DNA of 64,000 nt from Aestuariibaculum marinum (GTDB lineage Bacteria; Bacteroidota; Bacteroidia; Flavobacteriales; Flavobacteriaceae). Of this stretch, positions 40,219 through 51,292 are shown piece by piece. Each line of letters begins with the position of its first letter. The first letter of the stretch is position 1. The stretch lies in NCBI RefSeq assembly GCF_014596975.1, contig NZ_JACVXD010000001.1, forward strand, positions 798,101 through 862,100, given 5' to 3'. The notes beneath the pieces were generated by a model. It did no database searches. It was not told where the DNA came from and saw nothing but the letters and a program-made list of their open reading frames with translations. The position numbers and the translations under genes were made by a program.

Positions 40219-41622
40219 ATGAAGAAGATTTTCTCATTAGTACTAGTTTCTGCATTAGGGGGCGCATTAACTCTTGGTGCTTACAAACTTTTTTTAGAGC
40301 CTGAAAACAAAATTGAAATCACAGCAGACTCTAATCCATCATTTTTACCTACCAGTAATATTAGTAATGTATTCAACAGTGCTGCCGAAGCGCCCGATTT
40401 AACTATCGCGGCAGAAAATGCAGTTAATGCCGTTGTACACGTAAAAAACGTAACGATTAGCACCGGACAAATGACCTTTCAGGATTTGCTTTTAGGAAGA
40501 AGTCCCCAACGTGCGCAGATGGGTACCGGGTCAGGGGTTATTATCAACTCAGATGGATACATCATTACAAATAATCATGTTATTAATAATTCAGATAAGC
40601 TTACAATTACCTTAAATAACAATAAAACTTACGATGCTGAGATTGTGGGCACCGACCCTAAAACGGATATCGCATTATTAAAAATAGATGCTGACGAAGA
40701 TTTACCTTATGTCACCTTTGCAGATTCCGATCAAGCACGAATTGGTGAATGGGTGCTGGCTGTTGGTAATCCGTTTAATTTAACCTCAACAGTTACCGCC
40801 GGGATTATTAGTGCTAAAGCAAGAGATTTATCGGGTAATTCAACACAGTCATTCATTCAAACCGATGCTGCTGTAAACCCAGGAAATTCCGGAGGCGCCT
40901 TAGTGAACACAAACGGAGAGTTAATTGGTATTAATACAGCAATTTCTTCACAAACCGGGTCGTACATTGGGTATTCGTTTGCCGTACCAAGTAATATCGC
41001 CAGACGTGTTATTGAAGATATTATGGAATATGGCTATGTGCAAAATGGTATTTTAGGGATTACAGGTGGTGCTTTAAATAGTGCCGCTGCCGATGAATTA
41101 GGTGTTAATGATACCGAAGGTATTTATGTGGCTAGTGTGGTTGAAGATTCAGGGGCAGACCTTGCCGGTATTCTGGAAGGCGATATTATTAAAGAGATTG
41201 ACCGTATTAAAGTTTCTAAATTCTCTGATTTAACTGGACATATTGGAGCTAAACGTGTCGATGATATCGTAGAGCTTAAAATATCTAGAGATGGAGACCT
41301 TAAAACTCTTAAAGTTAAGTTAACCCGAAACGAAACATTAAATCTGCCTCTTGTAGGTATGGTTAAAAATGCCAAAAAAGAAGATTTAAAATCGTTAAAT
41401 GCATCAAATGGTGTTAAAATTATCGAGTTGAATAAAGAATATGAATCTTACTGGAAGAAAAATGGTGTTGACGAAGGTGCCATCATTACTTCTATTAACG
41501 ATGTAAAAATTAATTCGGTTGACGATGCACAACAAGCGATTAAAAACAAATCGACTTATGAGCCACTTCGAATTGAACTCATCAATTCTAAAGGTGAAAA
41601 AGAACGTTACAACTTCAGATAA
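40219..41622 (+). CDS. Deg/HtrA-family periplasmic serine protease
   Basis: About 467 residues if started at the ATG at 40219, which gives a clean signal sequence (MKKIFSLVLVSALGG); an in-frame ATG at 40210 adds three residues. The trypsin-like domain shows the triad His (ITNNHVI), Asp (KTDIALLKI) and Ser (NPGNSGGAL), at residues 123, 153 and 227 counted from 40210. Two PDZ domains follow (about 275-365 and 380-470). It degrades or refolds damaged envelope proteins and is probably stress-regulated. It ends in a terminator. Confidence 0.95.
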   Translation: MKKIFSLVLVSALGGALTLGAYKLFLEPENKIEITADSNPSFLPTSNISNVFNSAAEAPDLTIAAENAVNAVVHVKNVTISTGQMTFQDLLLGRSPQRAQMGTGSGVIINSDGYIITNNHVINNSDKLTITLNNNKTYDAEIVGTDPKTDIALLKIDADEDLPYVTFADSDQARIGEWVLAVGNPFNLTSTVTAGIISAKARDLSGNSTQSFIQTDAAVNPGNSGGALVNTNGELIGINTAISSQTGSYIGYSFAVPSNIARRVIEDIMEYGYVQNGILGITGGALNSAAADELGVNDTEGIYVASVVEDSGADLAGILEGDIIKEIDRIKVSKFSDLTGHIGAKRVDDIVELKISRDGDLKTLKVKLTRNETLNLPLVGMVKNAKKEDLKSLNASNGVKIIELNKEYESYWKKNGVDEGAIITSINDVKINSVDDAQQAIKNKSTYEPLRIELINSKGEKERYNFR

Positions 41623-41650
41623 AAACACTTAAATAATAATTGTCATTTAG

Positions 41651-41687
41651 CCTCTTAAAAACCCAATTTTTAAGAGGTTATTTTTTT
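41651..41687 (+). terminator. Rho-independent terminator of the Deg protease gene
   Basis: Stem CCTCTTAAAAA/TTTTTAAGAGG with a 5-base loop, then TTA and seven T. It starts 29 bases after the stop codon. Confidence 0.88.
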
Positions 41688-41721
41688 GTTAAAATAGCTT
41701 ACGAAAACGTTTGAAATATGA

Positions 41722-41729
41722 TATTTTTG
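41722..41729 (+). promoter_or_regulatory. Candidate -7 promoter box (TATTTTTG) for the GAPDH gene
   Basis: An exact TAnnTTTG match, 34 bases upstream of the ATG at 41764. A TTTG at 41710 is too close to serve as -33. Confidence 0.5.
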
Positions 41730-41763
41730 CCAAATATTTATAAAACTAAACTATCTCAAAAGA

Positions 41764-43212
41764 ATGTCTTTTAACAAAAACTATGAAAAGGAATTAGCCT
41801 TTCAAGCAGACCGTAGAAGAGCCACTGTAGAATTTATTAAAATTGTAAGTGACTTATGGTACGACAAGTCCATAGAACTTGTTCTTTTTCGCAATCAACT
41901 AATCGACAGAAATGTTAGTCAAATTTTAAATCTGCATGAATACGCAGGTAAATTTGTTCAAAAGCCTATTTCTATTTTCGACTCTGTTGAAATTGCTCAA
42001 GCGATTAAATCATTAGACATTGCCCCTTCTAAATTGGACATAGGAAAACTAACCTATGAATATCATTTAGAAGACACGAAATACAATAATGCCAGTAGTT
42101 TTATTGCAGATAAACTAAAGGATGCCAAAAAAAATGGAGCCTTACTTCCTAAAGATGTTGTTCTTTATGGTTTTGGTAGAATTGGTCGTTTGGTGGCTCG
42201 TGAAATTATGGCTCGAACAGGAAAAGGTAGTCAATTAAGATTACGAGCTATTGTAACCCGTGGCGCTATTGACGCTCAGGTTTTAGAAAAACGCGCAGCG
42301 CTTTTACGTAACGATTCGGTACACGGCGAATTTTCCGGAACGGTATCGGTCGATATCGCTAACAAGGCTTTAAACATTAACGGAACAACCGTAAATATTA
42401 TTTCAGCAAATAATCCGGAAGAAATTGATTATACTAAATACGGTATCAACAATGCTTTAGTAATAGACAATACTGGTGCTTTTAGAGATCAGGAGGCTTT
42501 AAGCAGACACTTAAAATCTCGAGGTGTTGCCAAAGTATTATTAACCGCTCCAGGAAAAGGCGTTCCTAATATTGTGCACGGAGTAAACCATTTAGAGTAT
42601 GATCCGAGTAATGTAAATATATTCTCGGCGGCATCATGTACAACCAATGCCATTACACCTGTATTAAAAGCCATTGAAGACACTTACGGTATTAAACACG
42701 GTCATCTTGAAACGATTCACGCATATACTAACGATCAGAATTTAGTAGACAATTACCACAACAAATACCGTCGCGGACGTGCTGCCGGATTAAACATGGT
42801 TATTACCGAAACTGGTGCCGGAAGTGCCGTTGCAAAAGCTTTACCTAAATTAGAAGGTAAATTAACCTCGAATGCGATTCGTGTTCCCGTGCCAAACGGA
42901 TCCTTAGCTATTTTAAATCTTGAACTAAAGAATAAAACTTCGGTAGAACAAATGAATGCTACCTTAAAGAAATATGCTTTAGAAGGTGATTTAGTTGAAC
43001 AAATAAAGTACGAACTAAGCGACGAGTTAGTTTCTAGTGATATTGTTGGATGTTCGGCACCATCAATTTTTGATAGTAAAGCTACCATTGTTCGCTCTGA
43101 TGGTAAGAATGCTGTTCTATATGTATGGTACGATAATGAATATGGATACAGCCAACAAGTTATTAGGTTAGCAAAATATATTGCAAAAGTAAGACGTTAC
43201 ACTTACTATTAA
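41764..43212 (+). CDS. gap: Glyceraldehyde-3-phosphate dehydrogenase, long form
   Basis: The 482-residue protein has an N-terminal extension of about 130 residues before the NAD-binding GFGRIGR (136-142). The catalytic Cys292 lies in AASCTTNAI, followed by the His in ETIHAYTNDQN. Classic GAPDH has about 335 residues; longer forms with such an extension are common in this phylum. The extension is largely helical and of unknown purpose. It catalyses the NAD-linked glycolytic step. It is monocistronic. Confidence 0.95.
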   Translation: MSFNKNYEKELAFQADRRRATVEFIKIVSDLWYDKSIELVLFRNQLIDRNVSQILNLHEYAGKFVQKPISIFDSVEIAQAIKSLDIAPSKLDIGKLTYEYHLEDTKYNNASSFIADKLKDAKKNGALLPKDVVLYGFGRIGRLVAREIMARTGKGSQLRLRAIVTRGAIDAQVLEKRAALLRNDSVHGEFSGTVSVDIANKALNINGTTVNIISANNPEEIDYTKYGINNALVIDNTGAFRDQEALSRHLKSRGVAKVLLTAPGKGVPNIVHGVNHLEYDPSNVNIFSAASCTTNAITPVLKAIEDTYGIKHGHLETIHAYTNDQNLVDNYHNKYRRGRAAGLNMVITETGAGSAVAKALPKLEGKLTSNAIRVPVPNGSLAILNLELKNKTSVEQMNATLKKYALEGDLVEQIKYELSDELVSSDIVGCSAPSIFDSKATIVRSDGKNAVLYVWYDNEYGYSQQVIRLAKYIAKVRRYTYY

Positions 43213-43287
43213 TAAGTTAAGATTAGTGAAATAAATACGCTATTTTCGCTTAAAACATCTAAATTATATTTATTAACGTATATAACG

Positions 43288-43313
43288 AAAAGCCTCACCA
43301 CGTGAGGCTTTTT
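43288..43313 (+). terminator. Rho-independent terminator of the GAPDH gene
   Basis: Stem AAAGCCTCAC/GTGAGGCTTT with a short loop and a T-run. It starts 76 bases after the stop. Confidence 0.85.
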
Positions 43314-43383
43314 CACAATTTTATCTTTTACAGTAAACAATATTTTATAATTTAGTAACCCAATATTCAAAAATTTTCCTAAA

Positions 43384-43986
43384 ATGAACAAAATCAAGTA
43401 TTTAGCTGTTTTTAGCTTTTTATTTACTGCGACAGTATTTGCGCAAACAGAGAATGATGAAGAGAAGTTATCTTTAAACAGCGGTACCATTGATAACCAA
43501 TTTGAATATGTTATTCAACGTTCCAACAATTACCAAGATTATAAAGTAATTAAAAAAGTATGGCTTTATGCCTTAAAAGCGCATACTATGGATTCGTTAA
43601 ATGCTGTTCATAAAAACCTTAACGACACCAAGGCTGTTGTTAATACACAGGCTAAAGAAATCGACAATTTAAAAGCCAGTCTTACCGAAACGCAAGACAC
43701 TTTGGATGCTACAAATTTAGAAAAAGACAGCATGTCTTTATTCGGAATACAAATGAGTAAAGGAAGCTACAATTTTTTAATGTGGTCAATCATTGGCGGA
43801 TTACTTGCCTTACTATTGTTATTCATTTACAAATTTAAAAACAGTAATGTCATTACTACTGAAGCCAGAAAAGCCCTGTCTGAAATTGAAGAAGAGTTTG
43901 AAGAGCACAGAAAAATTGCGCTTGAGCGTGAACAAAAAGTAAGGCGTCAACTTCAAGACGAAATTAATAAGCATAAAAAGATTTAA
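43384..43986 (+). CDS. Secreted/membrane coiled-coil protein upstream of trmD
   Basis: The 200-residue protein has a signal peptide (about 1-20, ending ATVFAQ). A mostly helical middle section follows with heptad-like repeats (NTQAKEIDNLKASLTETQDT), then a membrane helix at about 128-147 and a charged coiled-coil tail (EEEFEEHRKIALEREQKVRR). It looks like an inner-membrane protein with a long cytoplasmic tail. Homologues are often named tRNA methyltransferase by adjacency to trmD, but no methyltransferase motif is present. Function is unknown. Confidence 0.85.
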   Translation: MNKIKYLAVFSFLFTATVFAQTENDEEKLSLNSGTIDNQFEYVIQRSNNYQDYKVIKKVWLYALKAHTMDSLNAVHKNLNDTKAVVNTQAKEIDNLKASLTETQDTLDATNLEKDSMSLFGIQMSKGSYNFLMWSIIGGLLALLLLFIYKFKNSNVITTEARKALSEIEEEFEEHRKIALEREQKVRRQLQDEINKHKKI

Positions 43987-44003
43987 TGCTTTATTTATAA
44001 TTG

Positions 44004-44040
44004 AAAAAAAGCCGGAGTTTCCACTCCGGCTTTTTGTTTT
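44004..44040 (+). terminator. Rho-independent terminator
   Basis: Perfect GCCGGAGT/ACTCCGGC stem with a 4-base loop, flanked by A-run and T-run, 18 bases after the coiled-coil gene's stop. Confidence 0.92.
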
Positions 44041-44087
44041 TCCAACCTCAATACAAAAAGACATAGTAAATATATTTTTAATTCAAT

Positions 44088-44095
44088 TATCTTTG
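44088..44095 (+). promoter_or_regulatory. Candidate -7 promoter box (TATCTTTG) for trmD
   Basis: An exact TAnnTTTG match, 19 bases upstream of the trmD ATG, just after the preceding terminator. Confidence 0.55.
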
Positions 44096-44114
44096 CACTT
44101 CTTAAAAAAAGATC

Positions 44115-44792
44115 ATGCGCATAGATATTATAACTGTTTTACCTGAATTATTAAGAAGTCCGTTTGAAGCCTCTATTCTAAAACGTGCTATCGAAGCTAA
44201 TTTAGTTGAAGTCCACTTTCATAATTTACGCGATTATGCGACCGATAATTATAAAAGTATAGACGATTATCAGTTTGGTGGTGGTGCAGGAATGGTGATG
44301 ATGATTGAGCCAATAGACAAATGCATTTCTGGATTAAAAGCAGAACGTGATTACGACGAGGTGATTTATATGACGCCTGATGGTGAAACCTTAAAACAAG
44401 GCATAGCAAATCAATTATCGTTGAAAGAAAACATTATTATTCTTTGCGGACATTATAAAGGCGTGGACCAACGCGTCCGCGATCATTTTATAACTCGGGA
44501 AATCTCTATTGGCGATTACGTTTTATCTGGTGGCGAACTGGGAGCAGCCGTATTATGCGACGCAGTTATCCGATTAATTCCGGGTGTTTTAGGAAATGAG
44601 ACCTCTGCCCTAACCGATTCGTTTCAGGATAACATGTTAGCGCCTCCTATTTACACTAAGCCGAGAGAATATAAAGGATGGAAAGTACCGGAATTGTTAT
44701 TTAGTGGTAATTTCCCTGAGATTGAAAAATGGCGTGAAGATCAGGCTTACCAAAGAACAAAAGAACGACGTCCGGATTTACTGGACGAATAA
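44115..44792 (+). CDS. trmD: tRNA (guanine-37-N1)-methyltransferase
   Basis: The 225-residue SPOUT-family enzyme has the knot motifs [14 protein letters not shown] and [15 protein letters not shown], then [13 protein letters not shown]. It methylates G37 next to the anticodon, which maintains reading frame. The usual partner rplS lies downstream, but here a 206-base gap with a structured RNA and a separate promoter separates them. Confidence 0.97.
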   Translation: MRIDIITVLPELLRSPFEASILKRAIEANLVEVHFHNLRDYATDNYKSIDDYQFGGGAGMVMMIEPIDKCISGLKAERDYDEVIYMTPDGETLKQGIANQLSLKENIIILCGHYKGVDQRVRDHFITREISIGDYVLSGGELGAAVLCDAVIRLIPGVLGNETSALTDSFQDNMLAPPIYTKPREYKGWKVPELLFSGNFPEIEKWREDQAYQRTKERRPDLLDE

Positions 44793-44804
44793 GCTATTTT
44801 GTGT

Positions 44805-44880
44805 TAAGGATAGTAGCGGCACCCTTTTTCAAAACAAAAGATATAGTGAATAACCTGACCAGGAAGGGAACACTATAAAA
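44805..44880 (+). ncRNA. ffs: Candidate small SRP RNA (or other conserved hairpin RNA) in the trmD-rplS gap
   Basis: A hairpin with arms TATAGTG (44842-44848) and CACTATA (44871-44877) encloses CCTGACC, AGGAA and GGGAACA. That apex resembles the SRP RNA helix 8 consensus (AGGCCC-GGAA-GGGAGCA): 12 of 18 positions match in a hand alignment, including the GGAA tetraloop and the 3' A-x-C-A of the symmetric loop. The 3' side is shorter than in canonical small SRP RNA, and the 5' boundary is a guess. The resemblance is visible; the identification is an inference. Confidence 0.45.
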
Positions 44881-44894
44881 TTTACAGTTAAAGA

Positions 44895-44924
44895 TTGTAG
44901 GTTATTAATTATTAATTATCTTTG
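44895..44924 (+). promoter_or_regulatory. Promoter of rplS
   Basis: TTG (44895-44897), 19 bases, then TATCTTTG (44917-44924): a full Bacteroidota-type match. The leader to the rplS ATG would be about 70 bases, room for regulation of a ribosomal protein. Confidence 0.8.
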
Positions 44925-44998
44925 CACCCTGTTTCGGGTTAACCTCTGGCGAAAATCGTGTATGTTATTCTGAATTAACTATTTAAAAAAATAAAGAT

Positions 44999-45349
44999 AT
45001 GGAATCTTTAGTAAAATTTGTACAAGACGAATTTGTAGCAAAAAAAGACTTTCCAGAGTTTGGAGCTGGAGACACAATTACTGTGTATTACGAAATTAAA
45101 GAGGGTAACAAAACACGTACTCAGTTCTTTAGAGGTGTTGTTATTCAAAGAAGAGGTTCAGGTTCATCTGAAACTTTCACAATTAGAAAAATGTCTGGAA
45201 CTATTGGTGTAGAGCGTATCTTCCCTATCAACTTACCAGCATTACAAAAAATTGAAGTTAATAAACGTGGTAAAGTTCGTAGAGCTAGAATTTTCTACTT
45301 TAGAGGACTTACTGGTAAAAAAGCAAGAATTAAAGAGAGCAGACACTAG
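44999..45349 (+). CDS. rplS: 50S ribosomal protein L19
   Basis: The 116-residue protein shows the L19 core: FGAGDTITVYYEIKEG, FRGVVIQRRGSGSSETFTIRK, GVERIFPINLP and KVRRARIFYFRGLTGKKARI (given here in parts). It sits at the 30S-50S interface. It has its own promoter and terminator. Confidence 0.97.
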   Translation: MESLVKFVQDEFVAKKDFPEFGAGDTITVYYEIKEGNKTRTQFFRGVVIQRRGSGSSETFTIRKMSGTIGVERIFPINLPALQKIEVNKRGKVRRARIFYFRGLTGKKARIKESRH

Positions 45350-45371
45350 TCTAAACCTCTTTAAAAAGCAT

Positions 45372-45404
45372 AAAAAAGCCTTGATTATCATCAAGGCTTT
45401 TTTT
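45372..45404 (+). terminator. Rho-independent terminator of rplS
   Basis: Stem GCCTTGAT/ATCAAGGC with a 4-base loop between A- and T-runs, 22 bases after the stop. Confidence 0.92.
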
Positions 45405-45429
45405 ATTAACAAATGTTAATAACTTCGGT

Positions 45430-45997
45430 TTATAACAAGTTGATAATTAAATGGTTAAAAAAAATTGCAAATCTTCATTTTTTGATGTATATTAGCATAA
45501 GTTAATAATAAATCAGCAGGTTGCTTTGCGAAACACCTGTTGAACATTATAAACTAAATAAGATAACGTTCACATTTTTAATTGTTTTTTGAGGTTTTAA
45601 ACGTATCATGTGTAAGCATGTATTTAAAAACCATGATATTATAAAAGACTGTTTAGCAATAAACAGACACTAGATAATTGAAAGTCTAAACAGAACCACG
45701 GTTTTATCACAACCATGAGGCTGAACAAAGACAATGCTTTATTAAACTAATCGTTAACAGCGGATAGAAACAAATAAATGCATCAAGAAAAACAATTTTC
45801 TGAAGCATTTTGTAATAGGTCAATACATTTTGAAAATTACATGAAATGTTTCATTTAAAATAGCAACACTTAAATTGTAAAGGTTTAATGAAAATTTGAA
45901 CTGATTTAGTGAAATCTAATTGATTAAGTTCTGCTATTTTAAGAAAGCCATGTCAGAGTAGATTAAGTTCTGCAGTGATATGGCTTTTGTTTTTTTA
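45430..45997 (+). ncRNA. Gene-free structured region, candidate non-coding RNA
   Basis: Between rplS and icd no ORF longer than about 30 codons is seen in 850 bases. Several hairpins are visible on the plus strand. CAGGT/ACCTG at 45517-45539 encloses TTTGCGAAA. CTGTTTA (45649-45655) can pair with TAAACAG (45660-45666), or CTGTTTAG with CTAAACAG (45686-45693), as alternatives. A 13-base direct repeat GATTAAGTTCTGC occurs at 45922 and 45961. The region ends in a terminator-like hairpin. No known RNA family was recognised; the boundaries and the transcript itself are inferred. Confidence 0.4.
45944..45996 (+). terminator. Long-loop terminator closing the structured intergenic region
   Basis: Arms AAAGCCAT (45944-45951) and ATGGCTTT (45980-45987), with extra TCA/TGA pairing inside, then TTTGTTTTTTT. 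It lies 570 bases beyond the rplS terminator, so it implies an independent transcript. Confidence 0.6.
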
Positions 45998-46097
45998 ACT
46001 CCGAGCCCATTTTCTTTAAAAAATTCGTAGTGCTACTCCCCTTTTTTAGCGTTCTCTAAAAACTTACCAACTAAAGGCTTTTTGTTTAAACGATTAA

Positions 46098-48413
<2,316 letters not shown>

Positions 48414-48432
48414 AAAAATAACTTTATATCAC

Positions 48433-48464
48433 AAAGAGCTCCTAGAAATAGGAGCTTTTTTTTT
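48433..48464 (+). terminator. Rho-independent terminator of icd
   Basis: Stem AGCTCCTA/TAGGAGCT with a GAAA loop and eight T, 24 bases after the stop. Confidence 0.93.
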
Positions 48465-48610
48465 GCCCAATTTTATTCAAACCAAACAATATTAGTTCTT
48501 TGTTTAAGTTATAAAAATACATCTTGTAAGAATTTTACAAAAATTTTAACAAATTCTTAAGTTTTAGATTATATATTTAACATCAAACCTATTTCATCTA
48601 TCAATTAACT

Positions 48611-49855
48611 ATGAAAATAAAAAAAATTGTGCTTTGGACAGCAATAGCTTTAACCCCCATTTTAATATTCTCCTTCTATAATAGTGACGACAGTGAGAGC
48701 GCATCATTAACTACAAAAGTGGTAAGGGGCACTTTTAATGATGAAGTCATTATATCGGGAGAAGCACAATCTACCAGCTCGAAACAAATTAATGGCCCCA
48801 GCAACGCAAGGCGCTTCGGACTTTATAATATTAAAATTCAAGATTTGGTTCCAGAAGGTACCGTTGTAAAAAAAGGCGACTACATTGGGAAATTAGATGT
48901 TTCTGAACTTAACGGGAAAATTCTGGATGCTGAAATAAATTTAGACAATGCGCAATCAGCGTATACACAACAGCAACTTGATACAACACTTACTTTAAAG
49001 CAAGAGCGCAATGCTATTAAAGATTTACTTTTCGAAATTGAAGAAACAAAACTGGAGTTAAATCAATCAAAATATGAAGCTCCAGCTGTTATCAGACAGC
49101 TAGAAATAAAACTTGAAAAATCGGAGCGAAATTTAAAAAGTAAAAAGGAAGATTATTCTATAAAGAAACAACAATCTAATGCCAAGATGATTATTGCCAG
49201 CAATAACGTATCTAAAAACAAAAAGCGCATTGATGAATTGTTAGAACTTCAAAAACAATTTACAATTTATTCTGATGAAGATGGCATGGTTACCTATATT
49301 AAAGAGTGGAATGGCTCAAAAAAGCAAGTCGGCTCAACCATTTCTCCTTGGGAACCAGCTATTGCCAGCCTTCCAGATTTAACCAAAATGGAATCTAAAA
49401 CCTATAGTAACGAAGTCGACGTTCGTAAAATAAAACAAGGACTTACCGTGAAGGTAGGCTTTGATGCCTTTCCTGATATAGAATTAGAAGGAATTGTTAC
49501 CGAGGTTGCTAATGTGGGTGAAACCAAATCTGGGTCAGACATTAAACTTTTTCAAGTCTTAATAAAGCTTAACGGAACAAACGAAAACATCAGACCTGGA
49601 ATGACCACCTCAAATCGAATTCTTACAAAACAGAAAGAAGACGTTTTAATGATTCCTTTGGAAGCCATTTTTTCAAAAGATTCCATTAGCTATTCTTATG
49701 TTAAATCCGGTTTATCTATCGAGAAGCAAGAAGTAGAGCTAGGGAGTTCCAATAACGAGGTAGTTATAATCAAAAACGGACTTAAAGAAAATGATGTGGT
49801 TTACCTAAACAAACCTGAAGACCTTGAAGAGAAAAGTATTAAACTATTAAAGTAA
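48611..49855 (+). CDS. MacA/HlyD-type periplasmic adaptor of an efflux system
   Basis: The 414-residue protein has an N-terminal membrane anchor (about 5-22). A split lipoyl-like domain (VPEGTVVKKGDYIGKLD) follows, then a long alpha-helical hairpin (about 100-215, rich in K/E/Q heptads), and beta-barrel and membrane-proximal domains (NIRPGMTTSNRILT). It bridges an inner-membrane permease to a TolC-type outer-membrane channel. It is the first gene of a three-gene set. Confidence 0.92.
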   Translation: MKIKKIVLWTAIALTPILIFSFYNSDDSESASLTTKVVRGTFNDEVIISGEAQSTSSKQINGPSNARRFGLYNIKIQDLVPEGTVVKKGDYIGKLDVSELNGKILDAEINLDNAQSAYTQQQLDTTLTLKQERNAIKDLLFEIEETKLELNQSKYEAPAVIRQLEIKLEKSERNLKSKKEDYSIKKQQSNAKMIIASNNVSKNKKRIDELLELQKQFTIYSDEDGMVTYIKEWNGSKKQVGSTISPWEPAIASLPDLTKMESKTYSNEVDVRKIKQGLTVKVGFDAFPDIELEGIVTEVANVGETKSGSDIKLFQVLIKLNGTNENIRPGMTTSNRILTKQKEDVLMIPLEAIFSKDSISYSYVKSGLSIEKQEVELGSSNNEVVIIKNGLKENDVVYLNKPEDLEEKSIKLLK

Positions 49856-49856
49856 G

Positions 49857-51245
49857 ATGATAGATAAAATACTTTTTGAAAAACTTAAGTCCAATTTTAC
49901 TGAAGCCTTCTGGTTCATTAAAACCAATAAAGTCAGAACCTTTTTAACAGCTCTTGGTATTATTTTCGGTGTAGCTTCAGTAATTACGATGCTTGCGATT
50001 GGTAATGGTGCTGAAAAGGAAATTTTATCGCAACTGGAATTGGTTGGTGTAAATAATATTGTGGTGACTCCTATTCCAGATGAAAAAGATGAAAATTCAA
50101 ACGAAGAAGGAAACGATGGAAACAATAAAAGTAATGAAACCAAACGCTATTCTAAAGGCTTAGACATCCTAGATGCCGAAAGTATAAAAAACAACATTCC
50201 AAGTGTTAAACTGGTAAGCCCTGAAATTATTATGGACACCTATGTAATCAATAACGGTCGACAAAATCCGGTAAAGCTTATTGGTGTCTCCTCCTCTTTT
50301 TTCGAATCTTCAAATATTCACATAGAAAAAGGTAAAGATTTTTCAAAACACCAACTTTTAAATGCCTTACCGGTATGCATCATTGGAAAAAAAGTCGAGA
50401 AAAAATTATTTACTGGAGAAAGTGCCTTAGGCAGACAGATTAAAGTGAAAGATGTCTGGCTTCAAGTTATAGGCGTTATAGAAGAAAAACTTATTTCAGA
50501 TCAGGCACAGGAAAATTTAGGTATTCGAGATTTAAATCAGGATATCTACATTCCTATAAAAACCTTTTTAATACGTTATAAAGACCGTAAAATTATCAGT
50601 AGCACAGGTCCTTCCATTTCTGGAGGTGGCGGAAATATAATTATTGTTGGTGGACAACAAAATGGTCCTAAAAAGCGTATTCCCCGTGGCAATTATCACC
50701 AAATTGATAAACTCACGGTTCAGGTTTCAAATTCTAACGAATTAAAAGCCACTGCCGAAGTATTGAGTAAAATGCTAAAGCGAAGACATAATGATGTCCT
50801 GGATTTTGAAATTACCATCCCTATTCAACTACTTAAGCAACAACAAAAAACCAAGCAAATTTTTAATATTGTATTAAGTATTATCGCCGGAATATCACTC
50901 CTTATCGGAGGCATTGGTATTATGAATATCATGCTGGCATCGGTGCTAGAGCGTACTAAAGAAATTGGTATTATTCGTGCCATAGGGGCTACGGAAGAAG
51001 ATGTTATTCTTCAGTTTTTATCAGAATCGGTACTTATTAGTGTTGGTGGTGGTGTTGCAGGTATTTTGTTAGGAATTATTGGCGCCTACACCATTGAGAT
51101 ATTCTCAGGAATAGAAACCGTGCTCTCGTTAACCTCTGTGCTCGTTTCCTTCTTTATTGCTGTTTTAGTTGGATTATTTTTTGGAATATTCCCTGCTAAA
51201 TCGGCAGCCAGAAAACGACCAATTGAAGCCTTACGAACAGAATAA
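49857..51245 (+). CDS. MacB/FtsX-type ABC transporter permease (no ATPase domain)
   Basis: The 462-residue protein has one N-terminal membrane helix (about 27-47), a large periplasmic MacB_PCD domain, and three C-terminal helices (about 340-445) with the FtsX signature GGIGIMNIMLASVLERTKEIG (core NIMLASVLERTKEIG) and PIEALRTE. No Walker A or LSGGQ is present, and no ABC ATPase gene lies in the cluster. A glycine-rich insert (SGGGGNIIIVGGQQNG, about 255-270) interrupts the periplasmic domain. It starts 1 base after the adaptor gene. Confidence 0.92.
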   Translation: MIDKILFEKLKSNFTEAFWFIKTNKVRTFLTALGIIFGVASVITMLAIGNGAEKEILSQLELVGVNNIVVTPIPDEKDENSNEEGNDGNNKSNETKRYSKGLDILDAESIKNNIPSVKLVSPEIIMDTYVINNGRQNPVKLIGVSSSFFESSNIHIEKGKDFSKHQLLNALPVCIIGKKVEKKLFTGESALGRQIKVKDVWLQVIGVIEEKLISDQAQENLGIRDLNQDIYIPIKTFLIRYKDRKIISSTGPSISGGGGNIIIVGGQQNGPKKRIPRGNYHQIDKLTVQVSNSNELKATAEVLSKMLKRRHNDVLDFEITIPIQLLKQQQKTKQIFNIVLSIIAGISLLIGGIGIMNIMLASVLERTKEIGIIRAIGATEEDVILQFLSESVLISVGGGVAGILLGIIGAYTIEIFSGIETVLSLTSVLVSFFIAVLVGLFFGIFPAKSAARKRPIEALRTE

Positions 51246-51292
51246 TATTTTGTTATCGCAATCAAAATTCATCAATCAAAACAACTAAATAC

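Noticed and set aside
42753..43088. 111-codon antisense ORF within the GAPDH gene
   Set aside because: Shadow frame of a strongly conserved enzyme gene, with no upstream promoter or family resemblance.
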